The notes under the pieces: generated by a model | Told to the model about the DNA's origin: nothing | Database searches by the model: none | Seen by the model: the letters and a program-made list of their open reading frames with translations, nothing else | Position numbers and translations under genes: made by a program | DNA from: Maylandia zebra | Lineage: Eukaryota > Chordata > Actinopteri > Cichliformes > Cichlidae | Assembly: GCF_041146795.1 (NCBI RefSeq) | Contig: NC_135170.1 | Coordinates: forward strand, 643,826 to 707,825 | Direction of reading: 5' to 3' | Length of the DNA: 64,000 nucleotides | Shown here: in pieces, positions 1 through 13,772 of the stretch | How the letters are laid out: each line of letters begins with the position of its first letter | Position numbering within the stretch: position 1 is the stretch's first letter

Positions 1-265
1 CACAAGACATTTAACTTTTCAAACGTCACTGGCCCCATAGCTTCTGCCTCGGATGTGCCACAGTGGCTCCTTTTACTCTGTGGGCCCTCTTTCTGTCTTT
101 TTGATGCTCCTCTTCACCTTTCTGTTTCTCTGGCGTCTCACCGATCAGAGGCTCTTTCATCTCCTGGTTATAACAAGAATGCAGTCAGCACGTGCTGATT
201 AAACTCTTAAACTAAAAGGGATTTTCACCTTGCTGCTCCATGCTGTGTGTTTGTGTTTCAAACAG

Positions 266-3200
266 GCACATTACAATCACCTCCATGAATGGCTGAACCA
301 CAAATGGGATTTCATTGTGATGCAAGCAGCTGAACAGTATAAGTAAGTGACACTATCACAGCTCGTAATGTATAATGCCCGCTGCCACCACAGATGCTGG
401 TTTTTGAGACTATTTCTTAAAGTGCAGTTTGCTGCAGCGTGGTCACTAATGTACAGTGATTGGTCCTGATGCTGTGACGGGTCTTGTAGGCACTTCTGTT
501 GTTTGGTTTTAGGTTTTCACAGATGATTTCCTCTTAATACCCCACTTACCTGCTTGTACATGTGTCAGGGCTGGCAAAGAGAGGAAGAAGCCAGATCGCG
601 TGGTGTTTGACTGCCAGGAGAGGGCGTACTGGATGGTGAACAGGCCTCCGGTCAGTCTTTCAAACTCTGTGCTGTCTACATGTTTTAATCTCATTTATAA
701 TCATGATCTGTAATTGTATTATTTAGACTGTATCTATCTTGAATGATGTTCTGTGTGTCCAGCGTTGTGCTCACAGTGCCATGGACTGTGGTCCAGAGAG
801 GCTCATTGACCCAAACACAGATGAGGTGAAAGGTCAGTAAACATAGAAACCCACAAACAGGTGTGGAGCAATGACAGTGTTACATGATTACATGAACTTA
901 AAATCCTTTTTATGGAGATGCAGTCTAACCTTATGAAGCACTGTATGAGTGAAAAATGGTTTGTAAATGCCATTTAAATACCATGATACTGTAAATACTC
1001 TAAATACTGTAAATACTCTAAATACTGTAAATGCCATTTAAATACCATGATACTGTAAATACTCTAAATACTGTAAATACTGTAAATACTGTAAATACCC
1101 ATTTAAATACCACGATACTGTAAATACTCTAAATACTGTAAATACCATTTAAATACCATGATACTGTAAATACTCTAAATACTGTAAATGCCATTTAAAT
1201 ACCATGATACTGTAAATACTCTAAATACTGTAAATACCATTTAAATACCATGATACTGTAAATACTCTAAATACTGTAAATACCATTTAAATACCATGAT
1301 ACTGTAAATACTCTAAATACTGTAAATACTCTAAATACTGTAAATGCCATTTAAATACCATGATACTGTAAATACTCTAAATACTGTAAATACTCTAAAT
1401 ACTGTAAATGCCATTTAAATACCATGATACTGTAAATACTGTAAATACTGTAAATACTCTAAATACTGTAAATACCCATTTAAATACCATGATACTGTAA
1501 ATACTGTAAATACTGTAAATACCCATTTAAATACCATGATACTGTAAATACTGTAAATACTGTAAATACTGTAAATACCCATTTAAATACCATGATACTG
1601 TAAATACTGTAAATACTGTAAATACATTTAAATACCATGATACTGTAAATACTCTAAATACTGTAAATGCCATTTAAATACCATGATACTGTAAATACTC
1701 TAAATACTGTAAATACCATTTAAATACCATGATACTGTAAATACTCTAAATACTGTAAATACCATTTAAATACCATGATACTGTAAATACTCTAAATACT
1801 GTAAATACTCTAAATACTGTAAATACCCATTTAAATACCATGATACTGTAAATACTGTAAATACTGTAAATACTGTAAATACCCATTTAAATACCATGAT
1901 ACTGTAAATACTCTAAATACTGTAAATACCATTTAAATACCATGATACTGTAAATACTCTAAATACTGTAAATGCCATTTAAATACCATGATACTGTAAA
2001 TACTCTAAATACTGTAAATACCATTTAAATACCATGATACTGTAAATACTCTAAATACTGTAAATACCCATTTAAATACCATGATACTGTAAATACTCTA
2101 AATACTGTAAATGCCATTTAAATACCATGATACTGTAAATACTCTAAATACTGTAAATACCCATTTAAATACCATGATATTGTAAATACTCTAAATACTG
2201 TAAATACCCATTTAAATACCATGATACTGTAAATACTCTAAATACTGTAAATACCCATTTAAATACCATGATACTGTAAATACTCTAAATACTGTAAATA
2301 CCCATTTAAATACCATGATATTGTAAATACTCTAAATACTGTAAATACCCATTTAAATACCATGATACTGTAAATACTCTAAATACTGTAAATACCATTT
2401 AAATACCATGATACTGTAAATACTGTAAATACTGTAAATACCATTTAAATACCATGATACTGTAAATACTCTAAATACTGTAAATACCATTTAAATACCA
2501 TGATACTGTAAATACTCGAAATACTGTAAATACCATTTAAATACCACGATACTGTCAATACTGTAAATACTGTAAATACCCATTTAAATACCATGATACT
2601 GTAAATACTCTAAATACTGTAAATACCATTTAAATACCATGATACTGTAAATACTCTAAATACTGTAAATACCATTTAAATACCATGATACTGTAAATAC
2701 TCTAAATACTGTAAATACCATTTAAATACCATGATACTGTAAATACTCTAAATACTGTAAATACCATTTAAATACCATGATACTGTAAATACTCTAAATA
2801 CTGTAAATGCCATTTAAATACCATGATACTGTAAATACTGTAAATACTGTAAATACCCATTTAAATACCATGATACTGTAAATACTCTAAATACTGTAAA
2901 TACCCATTTAAATACCATGATACTGTAAATACTGTAAATACTGTAAATACCCATTTAAATACCATGATACTGTAAATACTCTAAATACTGTAAATACCCA
3001 TTTAAATACCATGATACTGTAAATACTCTAAATACTGTAAATGCCATTTAAATACCATGATACTGTAAATACTGTAAATACTGTAAATACCCATTTAAAT
3101 ACCATGATACTGTAAATACTCTAAATACTGTAAATACCCATTTAAATACCATGATACTGTAAATACTCTAAATACTGTAAATACCCATTTCCACATCAGT

Positions 3201-6200
3201 TTTCAGATTTTAATTATATTTCCAAATTTACAAAAAGCTACATGTTTCTGTTTACATGTTTACATTGGTAATTTTGTGATGGCAGTAGAGCTTCAGTTGG
3301 AGTTTTGATTGGATGCTCAACCTTCTATATCTGTATTTATTTTAAATATTAAAGGAAATACTGTATTTTACAGGATGAAGATATTCAGAACACTTATTTA
3401 TTGCATTTCCCTTTCTTCTGTTTTCCTCTAACACAGATCTCTTTTCTCACATGAACATGAAAGAGTAATGCAGAAAGGTTTATGTGTGTCTGCACAGTGG
3501 GGTGAAAAAGTTTTCACAGGGTCATTTCTGGGGTGGATTTACTGCCACGCTCATTCCTAGAAAGGCTGGTAACTGTCGAGAAAGTTCTCCACCTGTGGAG
3601 ACATAATCTTTATGTCTTTTTTGCATGTTTGTCACACTTCAATGAGTCAGATCATCAAACAAATCTGAATATTAAACAAAGACACGAGCAAACACAAAGT
3701 GCAGTTTTGTTCTCAGAGAGAAAATGAACACAGATCCAGAATTTAGTAAATGAAGAACACAAGAGTACTTCACAGAAGTCCAAACAAGGCTTCATAGTAG
3801 TGAAACCTTGTAATGGACAGAAGCAGGAGGGTAACGAGACAACTACAAAAAAGAGACCAATAAACCGATGGATCAAACTCCGTGGTGATGAAGAAAAGAC
3901 ACATGCAAACCAGAAATAACTTTGCTTAAGTAGCCAGACTTTATATCCCCACTGTGTGACATTATAGTGTTGTGGTGTGGTAAGTGGTCATTGTACTAAT
4001 GAGCAAAACCAAATTGGCTGCCCTGCAGCACACTGGCGACCTGTCCAGGCTGTACTCTGCCTTTCATCCCATGGCAGCTGGGATGGGCTCCAGCACTCCA
4101 GAGGACCTGAATTAGATACATGGAATAAAATGGATGGATGGAAATGGGCTATCTGCTGAACCTTGAGGATGGTTTGATGGTACAGGGTTCCACTGTTACC
4201 TCACACCATGCGGGTTCTGGTATCAAACCTCCAAATTTGCTGGGCATCAATTTGGCCAACGGCATGTTTGATGAAATAATGAGTCTGAATTGTTAATAGG
4301 TGTGAATGTTAGAGTTTGTGGTTGTCTGTCTCTGTCTTAGAAAACTTACTCAATTCTAGCATTGGGGGAAAGCACTGATATTGATATTTGGCTGCAATTT
4401 TCAAAAAGCTTTGCAAAGTTAAGTAATCATTTACCCCAGAGGAACCATTTCTGCTTCAGCAGACCTGAGCTGTAGATCTAGACCCCTAGCATCAAAACGT
4501 CTTTCTGTATTTAATCATACTTGTTAAGCTTATCACATAACGAGTACTACTGCACCAAAAAAAAATGCTTCCATGAAAACTTTTCATTTTATAATTCTTT
4601 TCTTTCAGAAAACCACTTTTGATATCTATAGACGCAAGGTAAGTCTTTGAGTTGCTACTGAAAAATTAAAAGTATGCATGCATAAATACACAGCTTTAGC
4701 TGTACATAGGTACAAAGGTACTTTGGAAATGGAAATAATCCAAATAACAATTCTGTGTGTGTTTTTTCTAGAACATGTTCTATCAACAAGCTATCATGAG
4801 GTCCAAGGTCAAATCTAGCGTCTCCCTGGGAGCGTAAGTTTCTTTCTGGTACCAAGACACAGATTAACCCTGCAGATGCCCCGCCCCTCCCTGAGCCTGG
4901 TTCTGCTGGAGGTTTCTTCCTGTTAAAACTGAGTTTTTCCTTCCCACTGTCACCAAAGTGCTTGCTCATAGGGGTCATCTGATTGTTGGGGCCAGGCCCT
5001 GGAGCCAGGCCTGGCCCTGGAGGGTGCCCGAGTGCGAGCGTCTGGTGGCTGGGCCTTAGTCCATGTGGCCCGGCCGGGCACGGCCGTAAAAAGGAGGCAC
5101 CGTAGGGGTCAGTTGCATTGTGAGCAGGGCAACAGCCAGGAGTGGAGGTCCTGGCGGACCGATCCCCGGCTACCAAGACTGGCAATTGGGACATGGAATG
5201 TCACCTGTCTCGTGGGGAAGGAACCTGAGTTAGTGCATGAGGTTGAGAGGTACCAGCTAGATATAGTATAGATATAGGCTCACCTCAATGCACGGCTTGA
5301 GCTCTGAACCCAGTCTCCTGGAGAGGGGCTGGACTCTGGAGTTGCCCCTGGCGAGAGGCGGCGGGATGGACTGGGTATCCTGGTATCCCCTCGGCTTGCT
5401 GCCTATATGTTGAGGTTTCTCCCAGTGGATGAGAGGGTTTGTTCCGTCTGCCTTCGGGTCGAGGAACGGGTCCTGACCACCGTCTGCACTTATGCGCCGA
5501 GTGGTGGTTTAGAGTACCCAGCCTTCTTGGAATTCCTGGGTGGGGCTCCGGAGCTCCACCTGGGGTCTCTGTTTTCCTACTGGGAGATGTCAATACTCAC
5601 ATGGGCAATGACAGCGAGACCTGGAGGGGCGTGATTGGGAGGGACGGCCTCCCGGATCTGAACCCGAGTAGTGCTTTGTTACTGGACTTTTGTGCAAACC
5701 ACAGTTTGGCCATAACGAACACCATGTTCGAACATAAGAGTTTCGATAAGTGAACGTGGCACCAGGATGATCTAGGTCAATGATCAATTTTGTAATCGAA
5801 TCACCAGAACTAAGGCCATATGTTCTGGACACTCGGGTACAGAGAGGGGCTGAGCTGTCAACTGATCACCACCTGGTGGTGAGTTGGATAAGGTGGCGGG
5901 GGAGGATGTTGGACAGACGTGGCATGCCTAAACACATAATGAGGGTGCGCTGGGAATGCCGCGCAGAGCAGTGATGTGCGATACCACTGATTTGCTTTCC
6001 GATCCGATACCAAGTAAACTTCAAGGTGGTATCGGCGATACTGATCCAATACCGATACTTTGTACAAAAACTTTTTTTTAACTGTATCTTTTATTGTATC
6101 TCAAATTATAGATTCATAATGATTACAGGACTTCAGATTACTTGTTCTTATCACTTAATAATGCAGAATTATCATACAGAAAACTGAAGTTGTGTGCCAT

Positions 6201-9200
6201 TTGAGCATGTTGCCTGCCTGCAGCACTAAAGGACTCCTCGAGAGACGTCTGTCTCGCCCTGGCAGCACCTGTCCCTCTCCTCGTCTTCAGTTCACCTCAA
6301 CATACGCTCATCATATTCTGTGATATGATTTACTCTGAGGTGTTTGACGAGGTTAATGGTGTTGCCAGAACACCTCACTTTCTTGCCACATGTATCACAA
6401 ACCGCATCTTGGCTGTTTGTGGAGGTAAAATACGTCCACACATTACTCCGTTTACACTCAGCCATTGTTGTGAGTGCGCATGACAAGGGGCTGCAACACA
6501 TTCATAGAGCTGTATTTCACACATGACTATTAAAGGCAGAAGAGGAAGTAGTCCCTTCCAATGTAGACAATCCAAATGATATTGTTTCTTTCCACTGTGT
6601 TCCTGTTAATGATAACCTACAAATTTACCCTACATTACTAAAATATCGATATTTTAATATGAGAATCGATTCTAGAACATGAATGATTGGTATCGAAGGA
6701 ATCGATATTTCAGTATCGATCCGCACATCACTAGCGCAGAGGCCCCAGTCTGCACTGGAACAGTTGGTGGTTGCACTTCTATAGATCCACCAAAGGGAGC
6801 TGCAGGGGTCTGATGCTATGCTATGTGATATTCAGTTATCACATAACTATAATTTGTACTTGGAACATGCAATACTGGCCATATATAGTTGGACTGACCT
6901 CAACACACAGCTTGAGGAATGATTATCAGGAGATATTCCACCCTCAGTGATAGATGTGACCCATCAGTTCACTGTCTACACACAGTGTTGGGGAGTAATA
7001 GAATACATGAACGTATTTAAAATACAAAATATGAGTAACTGTATTGAATTACAGTTACCGTTTAAAAAGGTGGTATTCAGAATACAGTTTCTTTGTTGAA
7101 ATAAAGCGATTACCCGTGATGTGTCTGTGAGCGAGGGAGGGAGAAAAAGGAAAAGTACGAGCTGTCTCCAAGCAGAAACGGGAGCTGGAAGCATGTAAAT
7201 ATAATAATAACCACTGCAGCCAAACAGAGAGCCTGACGAGCCCAGCTGTAAGTAAGCTGTTAAGACTCGACTGTACGCTGTGTTCCTGTTTTCCTCTGAA
7301 ACAATAAGCTTCGTTGGAGCAGCCTTTCAACGCCTCTCTCTGTCTCTCGCTAGCAAAGTTGACCCAGACAACAAAGTAAAGCTAGTTTTCAGCTACAAGC
7401 CCGACACGAACCCGACGTATCAGCCAGAGGTCCCTTTACTACGGTTCGGAACCGCTGACCTGTTTTATATACGCGCAGAATAGTTTTCTATACAAGATCG
7501 CTGCAAAAAGTGCAGCCTTACCTAATGTCCACCTACTGTTACTCATTTATATGAAGATTTTAACATCTAGCTGGTGTTGGTGTGGAGAGTAACCTTCAGT
7601 AATAAATGACACAGCAATAGTACATTCATGTAGTTATAAAAACCATGATAATATATTAAGTAATCCAAAGTATTCAGAATACGTTACTCTCATTGAGTAA
7701 TGTAATGGAATCTGTAGTGGAATACATTTTAAAAGTAACCTTCCCAACACTGGATACACATTGGGTTTTGTCCCAGTGGCCAAGAAAGCTTCCAGGTACC
7801 AAGCAGTTTTTAGCGACATAGGGCCCTGTTCTTAGCTTGCTGGTAGTGTCAGCTGCCCCCTGCCTCTAGTTCTCTGGGGCTCTTGCCCTTTGGACATGAG
7901 GGCTCCATCTGGGGCTTTCTCCTTCTGCTTAGGTGGGCATGCAGTTGTCATTAGAATATGTGGCCTTGGGACTTCTCTTCGGTTGCTATGGATGGCCTGG
8001 GTCTCCTGGGCCTTTCTCTCTCTCTCATACACACGCACACACACACACACACACACACACGCACGCACACACACACACACACACACACACGCACGCACAC
8101 GCGCACACACACAGACGGGGCGTGGCCTTTGGATTGGGAACTGTGGTGGTAGTTGGTGCTTTTTAAGAAGGAGTGCCGGAGGTGTCTTCCAGCTTATACT
8201 TCGTTTGGAAGGTGTGCGGCCAGGATACTGGAGAGCAGATCTCACCCTTTAGTTTAACCTCAGGATCAGGAGGAACAACATGGCTTATGTCCTGGTTGTG
8301 GACCAGTGGAACAGATCTTTGTCCTTTTGAGGATATTTAGGATATGGTGTATGAGGTTTGTCCAACCAGTCTACAACTGTTTTGTGATGTGACTGACTGT
8401 GGCCCCTTTTCTGTAAGAGGTGTGTTGGGAGCATGGGTTATCAGGCCCATTATTAAAGGGTGTTGGGGTCCCTGTACCATAGTGAGACCTTGTTTATCTA
8501 GTTTACCCTAGTTTAAGGCTCTAGGCAGTAACAGAATGAGATTATATCAGATATAGTTTCAAATCAATATTCTAAGCAGGCATCTGCTTTGATGCTAATT
8601 GAAAGAACAGGTTCAAAGATTTATTATTAACAACTAACAGAAATTAAATACATCATTTCCCCTAAAAATTATGGCACATTATTGGTTTACAGGTATTAAA
8701 AATACAGTAAACTCAAATTAACAGTGTATGGTGTGTTTGACAGTACAAATATGTTAAAGTACAAACATAAAACAATGCACTGTCATCATTTTATTGCCCA
8801 GCACTACATACAAGTGCTGGAAATGCACTTCCTGCAGAGAGTTCCTGGGCTCTCCATCAGAGATGTGGAGACAAGCTTGGTCATACAGTACAGCAGGGGT
8901 CCAGGGTTGTTAAAGGAGTCAGTTGAGGCATCTGTTTGGAACGCCACCCAGGTGCCTCCTAGGTGAAGGGTTTCCAACTTCCAACTTTCTCTGTGTGCCC
9001 TCCTGCAGAAACAGAGGAGATTCAGTCTCCTCAGGGTGCTTTATGTTTCAATGTAACCCTACAATAATACGACAGAGAAACCCCAACCATCATATGACCC
9101 CCCATGAGAGAGGTCTGGGCTCTTCTGCCTGGACTGCTGCCCCTTAGACCCTCACTAAGATCAGCTGTGGACACTACATGGATGCACGGAGACTCGACAC

Positions 9201-12200
9201 CACTATGAGACATTTGAAAAATCATTAGAAGGAACAGTTGCAAAAGTCCAAGATACAACTGGGAAATTCAGGTCGATACCATGTAGCGCACTTTGCAGAG
9301 AAACACGAGTTCAAATGTCAAAACTGCAGCTTTGCCATACTGCATCTAACACTTATAACAATTACTTCTCCTAATAAAAACAATACTCGTAGGTAACTTT
9401 GTGTAATATTTTGAGTGAAATGAGGAGAAATAAAGACAGAAACCAGAAGGAGTATTTCAGTCACAGTTTGGAGGGTCCCAGTGGTGAGCTCCTTTCCATT
9501 CTGTCTGTGTGGCTTTTCTCAGGATAAGGGAGAGGGTGTGTGGCTTGTTTCTAATCAGCACGGCTGGAAAACAGCTGGTCCCAGTGAGCCACTGCTCTAA
9601 AAAAGCCCTCATAGCTCAGTGACTGTGTCACTCGCTTTTTTAAACACCTTTTTGTTTTTTCAGTACTAAAAACTCTGAGAAATCTCTTCACTCGAGTTCT
9701 CACCCACAGCACTAAGAGTACTATCATCATTAGTTAAAATACAGTTTATTTAAATGAACATATATATGCATCTCCTTTTGTCGCGGCTGTGCTGCCTGGT
9801 TTTGACATCCTCAACTAGAAAATAAATGAAGCTAATAACAGTTCTGTCTCTGCAGGCTGGTCAAATACATCACAACCTACAAAAATCATGACCCGTTCCT
9901 GGCTTCCTGTCTACCCAGCAACCCGTGGCAAACAGACCATGATGCATACTGGACTCTCAACATGAGAAGGTGAAAAACAAAACAACAGTGTACCAACTTC
10001 AGCAGCAGCACCGATGAGTCTTTGCAGTCTAACATTTTAAGTGTGTTTATTTGGAAAGTTGTTTAAAATAAATTAATGAATTATAAAAAGTCCCTCGTAC
10101 CCAAGTATGCAGTCAGCTGGGGAATAAAATGGGAGGGGCACTCAGTTTGTGTTGTTTCCCGTGTTTATTAAAAGTTTCTGTACATGAAAGATGGATAAAG
10201 GTCTAAGCCTTTGATACATGAGTGATGAAACATGTTCCACCTTTGTGACCCTGATGTGAAGAGTGAAACATCCTGATATGTCCAAACTATTGTTTTACAC
10301 ACACTGTAAACGTGTGTTTTAATGCTGCTGGAGCAGCAGTGGGGACAAACAGACACAGAGACATGGCAGACATGACACAGGGACAAAAACAGTGCGATGA
10401 ACACAGGACTACAAATGAGACAGGCACAGAGAGACGAGACAGCACACAGAGATGAGACAGGCAAAGAGAGACGAGACAGCACAGAGAGACGAGACAGGCA
10501 AAGAGAGACGAGACAGGCACAGAGAGATGAGACAGGCAAAGAGAGACGAGACAGGCAAAGAGAGACGAGACAGCACAGAGAGATGAGACAGGCAAAGAGA
10601 GACGAGACAGCACAGAGAGACGAGACAGCACAGAGAGACAAGACAGGCACAGAGAGACGAGACAGGCACAGAGAGACGAGACAGCACACAGAGATGAGAC
10701 AGGCAAAGAGAGACGAGACAGCGCAGAGAGACGAGACAGGCAAAGAGAGACGAGACAGGCACAGAGAGACGAGACAGCAAAGAGAGACGAGACAGGCAAA
10801 GAGAGACGAGACAGGCAAAGAGAGACGAGACAGCGCAGAGAGACGAGACGGGCAAAGAGAGACGAGACAGCGCAGAGAGACGAGACGGGCAAAGAGAGAC
10901 GAGACAGGCACAGAGAGACGAGACGGGCACAGAGAGACGAGACAGCACAGACAGACGAGACAGCACACACAGACGAGACAGCACAGACAGACGAGGCAGC
11001 ACAGAGAGACGAGACGGGCACAGAGAGACGAGACGGGCACAGACAGACGAGACAGCACAGACAGACGAGACAGCACACACAGACGAGACAGCACAGACAG
11101 ACGAGGCAGCACAGAGAGACAAGACGGACACAGAGAGACGAGACGGCAAAGAGAGACGAGACAGCACAGAGAGACGAGACAGCACAGACAGACGAGACAG
11201 CACAGACAGACGAGGCAGCACAGACAGACGAGGCAGCACAGAGAAACAAGACAAGCACAGAGAGACGAGACAGGCACAGAGAGACGAGACAGCACAGAGA
11301 GACGAGACAGGCACAGACAGACGAGACAGCACAGAGAGACGAGACAGCACAGAGAGACGAGACGGGCAAAGAGAGACGAGACGGCACAGAGAGACGAGAC
11401 GGCACAGAGAGACGAGACGGCAAAGAGAGACGAGACGGCACAGAGAGACGAGACGGCACAGAGAGACGAGACGGCACAGAGAGACGAGACGGCACAGAGA
11501 GATGAGACAGGCAAAGAGAGACGAGACAGGCACAGAGAGACGAGACAGCACAGAGAGACAAGACAGGCACAGAGAGACGAGACAGGCACAGAGAGACGAG
11601 ACAGCACACAGAGATGAGACAGGCAAAGAGAGACGAGACAGCGCAGAGAGACGAGACAGGCAAAGAGAGACGAGACAGGCACAGAGAGACGAGACAGCAA
11701 AGAGAGACGAGACAGGCAAAGAGAGACGAGACAGGCAAAGAGAGACGAGACAGCAAAGAGAGACGAGACAGCGCAGAGAGACGAGACGGGCAAAGAGAGA
11801 CGAGACAGCGCAGAGAGACGAGACGGGCAAAGAGAGACGAGACAGGCACAGAGAGACGAGACGGGCACAGAGAGACGAGACGGCAAAGAGAGACGAGACA
11901 GCACAGAGAGACGAGACAGCACAGACAGACGAGACAGCACAGACAGACGAGGCAGCACAGAGAGACGAGACGGGCACAGAGAGACGAGACTGGCACAGAG
12001 AGACAAGACGGGCACAGAGAGACGCGACGGCAAAGAGAGACGAGACGGCACAGAGAGACGAGACGGCACAGAGAGACGAGACAGCACAGACAGACGAGAC
12101 AGCACAGACAGACGAGGCAGCACAGACAGACGAGGCAGCACAGAGAAACGAGACAAGCACAGAGAGACGAGACAGGCACAGAGAGACGAGACGGCACAGA

Positions 12201-13647
12201 GAGACGAGACGGCACAGAGAGACGAGACGGCAAAGAGAGACGAGACGGCACAGAGAGACGAGACGGCAAAGAGAGACGAGACGGCACAGAGAGACGAGAC
12301 GGCACAGAGAGACGAGACAGGGAAAGAGAGACGAGACGGCACAGAGAGACGAGACAGCACAGAGAGACGAGACGGCAAAGAGAGACGAGACGGCACAGAG
12401 AGACGAGACGGCACAGACAGACGAGACGGCACAGAGAGACGAGACGGCACAGAGAGACGAGACGGCACAGAGAGACGAGACGGCAAAGAGAGACGAGACG
12501 GCACAGAGAGACGAGACGGCACAGACAGACGAGACGGCACAGAGAGACGAGACGGCACAGAGAGACGAGACAGGCAAAGAGAGACGAGACGGCACAGAGA
12601 GACGAGACGGCACAGAGAGACGAGATGACAACAGAAGCTGGACACAAAAGAGACACTGCTATGACCAAAATGCAAAAACAACAGAGTCCCTAGAAAACAA
12701 CATTTTCAGGAACTAGAAGATGATTATCTTATAAAGGAACAAGTAAAAAGTTCAGAACCAAACTTCAAACCCTGGACGAACCCAGGGACCACGGCAGGAT
12801 GATGATGGATGTCCCAATAGTGACTGAACCTGTGTTTGTCCTCAGGGTTGAAGTTCCTACTAAAATGCGTGTGGAGCGCTGGTCCTTCAGCTTATTCGAG
12901 CTGCTGAGTGACCTGCGAGGGCGAGATGACTTCAAGATCTTCCTTAAGAAGGAGTTCAGTGGTACGTCAACAAATGTCGTTCATCACAGTTTCTCTTCTT
13001 GGTAGAGTTGAGAGTTCTGCATGACTAAACAACTACAAGCATGGAGTTTTATCCATGTTTAGCTAAATACAGTGAAGATTAGGACACATTTATGCTTTAT
13101 CATGGTGATGGGTGGTAGATAAAACAAAGGGAACATGGATGTTTCAACTAAACTGTGAAACACCCACGTCAGCCATATTTCTTTCACAATAAACATCAGG
13201 ACCCTTATTATTCAACATAGAGCTCATTTGTATTTATTCAGTCTTCAGTTTATTTTAGTTTTGTCAGATCTTCGTGCCAACGATTGTGGAGAGGTTTCCA
13301 TAATTTGACAAAAATGTTACACTTTGGCTCCACTGGTGGGGTTAGATGAACCACCAGTGTCTTATAGTGTCTTACTATTTATATTTTATCCCTGCACATT
13401 TGGCGTGGAGCCCCCATGATTTCAAATCAAATCAAATCACTTTTTATTGTCACATCACATGTGCAGGCACACTGGCACAGCACATGCGAGTGAAATTCTT
13501 GTGTGCGAGCCCCACAAGCAGCAGAGATGTGCAAACACAACAACACAAACGAGCAAAATACAAGAATGGCCAACCTGAAACTAATAAATATATGTACAAT
13601 ATATAATAGTGTATGCATTTCTGGATGTGTATACTAAATATTTTCCT

Positions 13648-13694
<47 letters not shown>

Positions 13695-13728
13695 CACATT
13701 TTTACAAATTAAATAGTAAAAAAAATAA

Positions 13729-13772
<44 letters not shown>

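Noticed and set aside
1..180. Open minus-strand stretch with charged residues (EMKEPLIGETPEKQK)
   Set aside because: No start, no convincing splice site, and it lies within an rgs9 intron; treated as chance.
7832..8252. ORFs with His/Thr or Cys/Val runs
   Set aside because: Produced by the (AC)n microsatellite; same for those at 57141-57714.
10168..12681. 837-, 793- and 740-codon minus-strand ORFs and roughly 400-codon plus-strand ORFs
   Set aside because: All are translations of one 18/19-bp minisatellite in different phases; no non-repeat domain, and they sit in an rgs9 intron.
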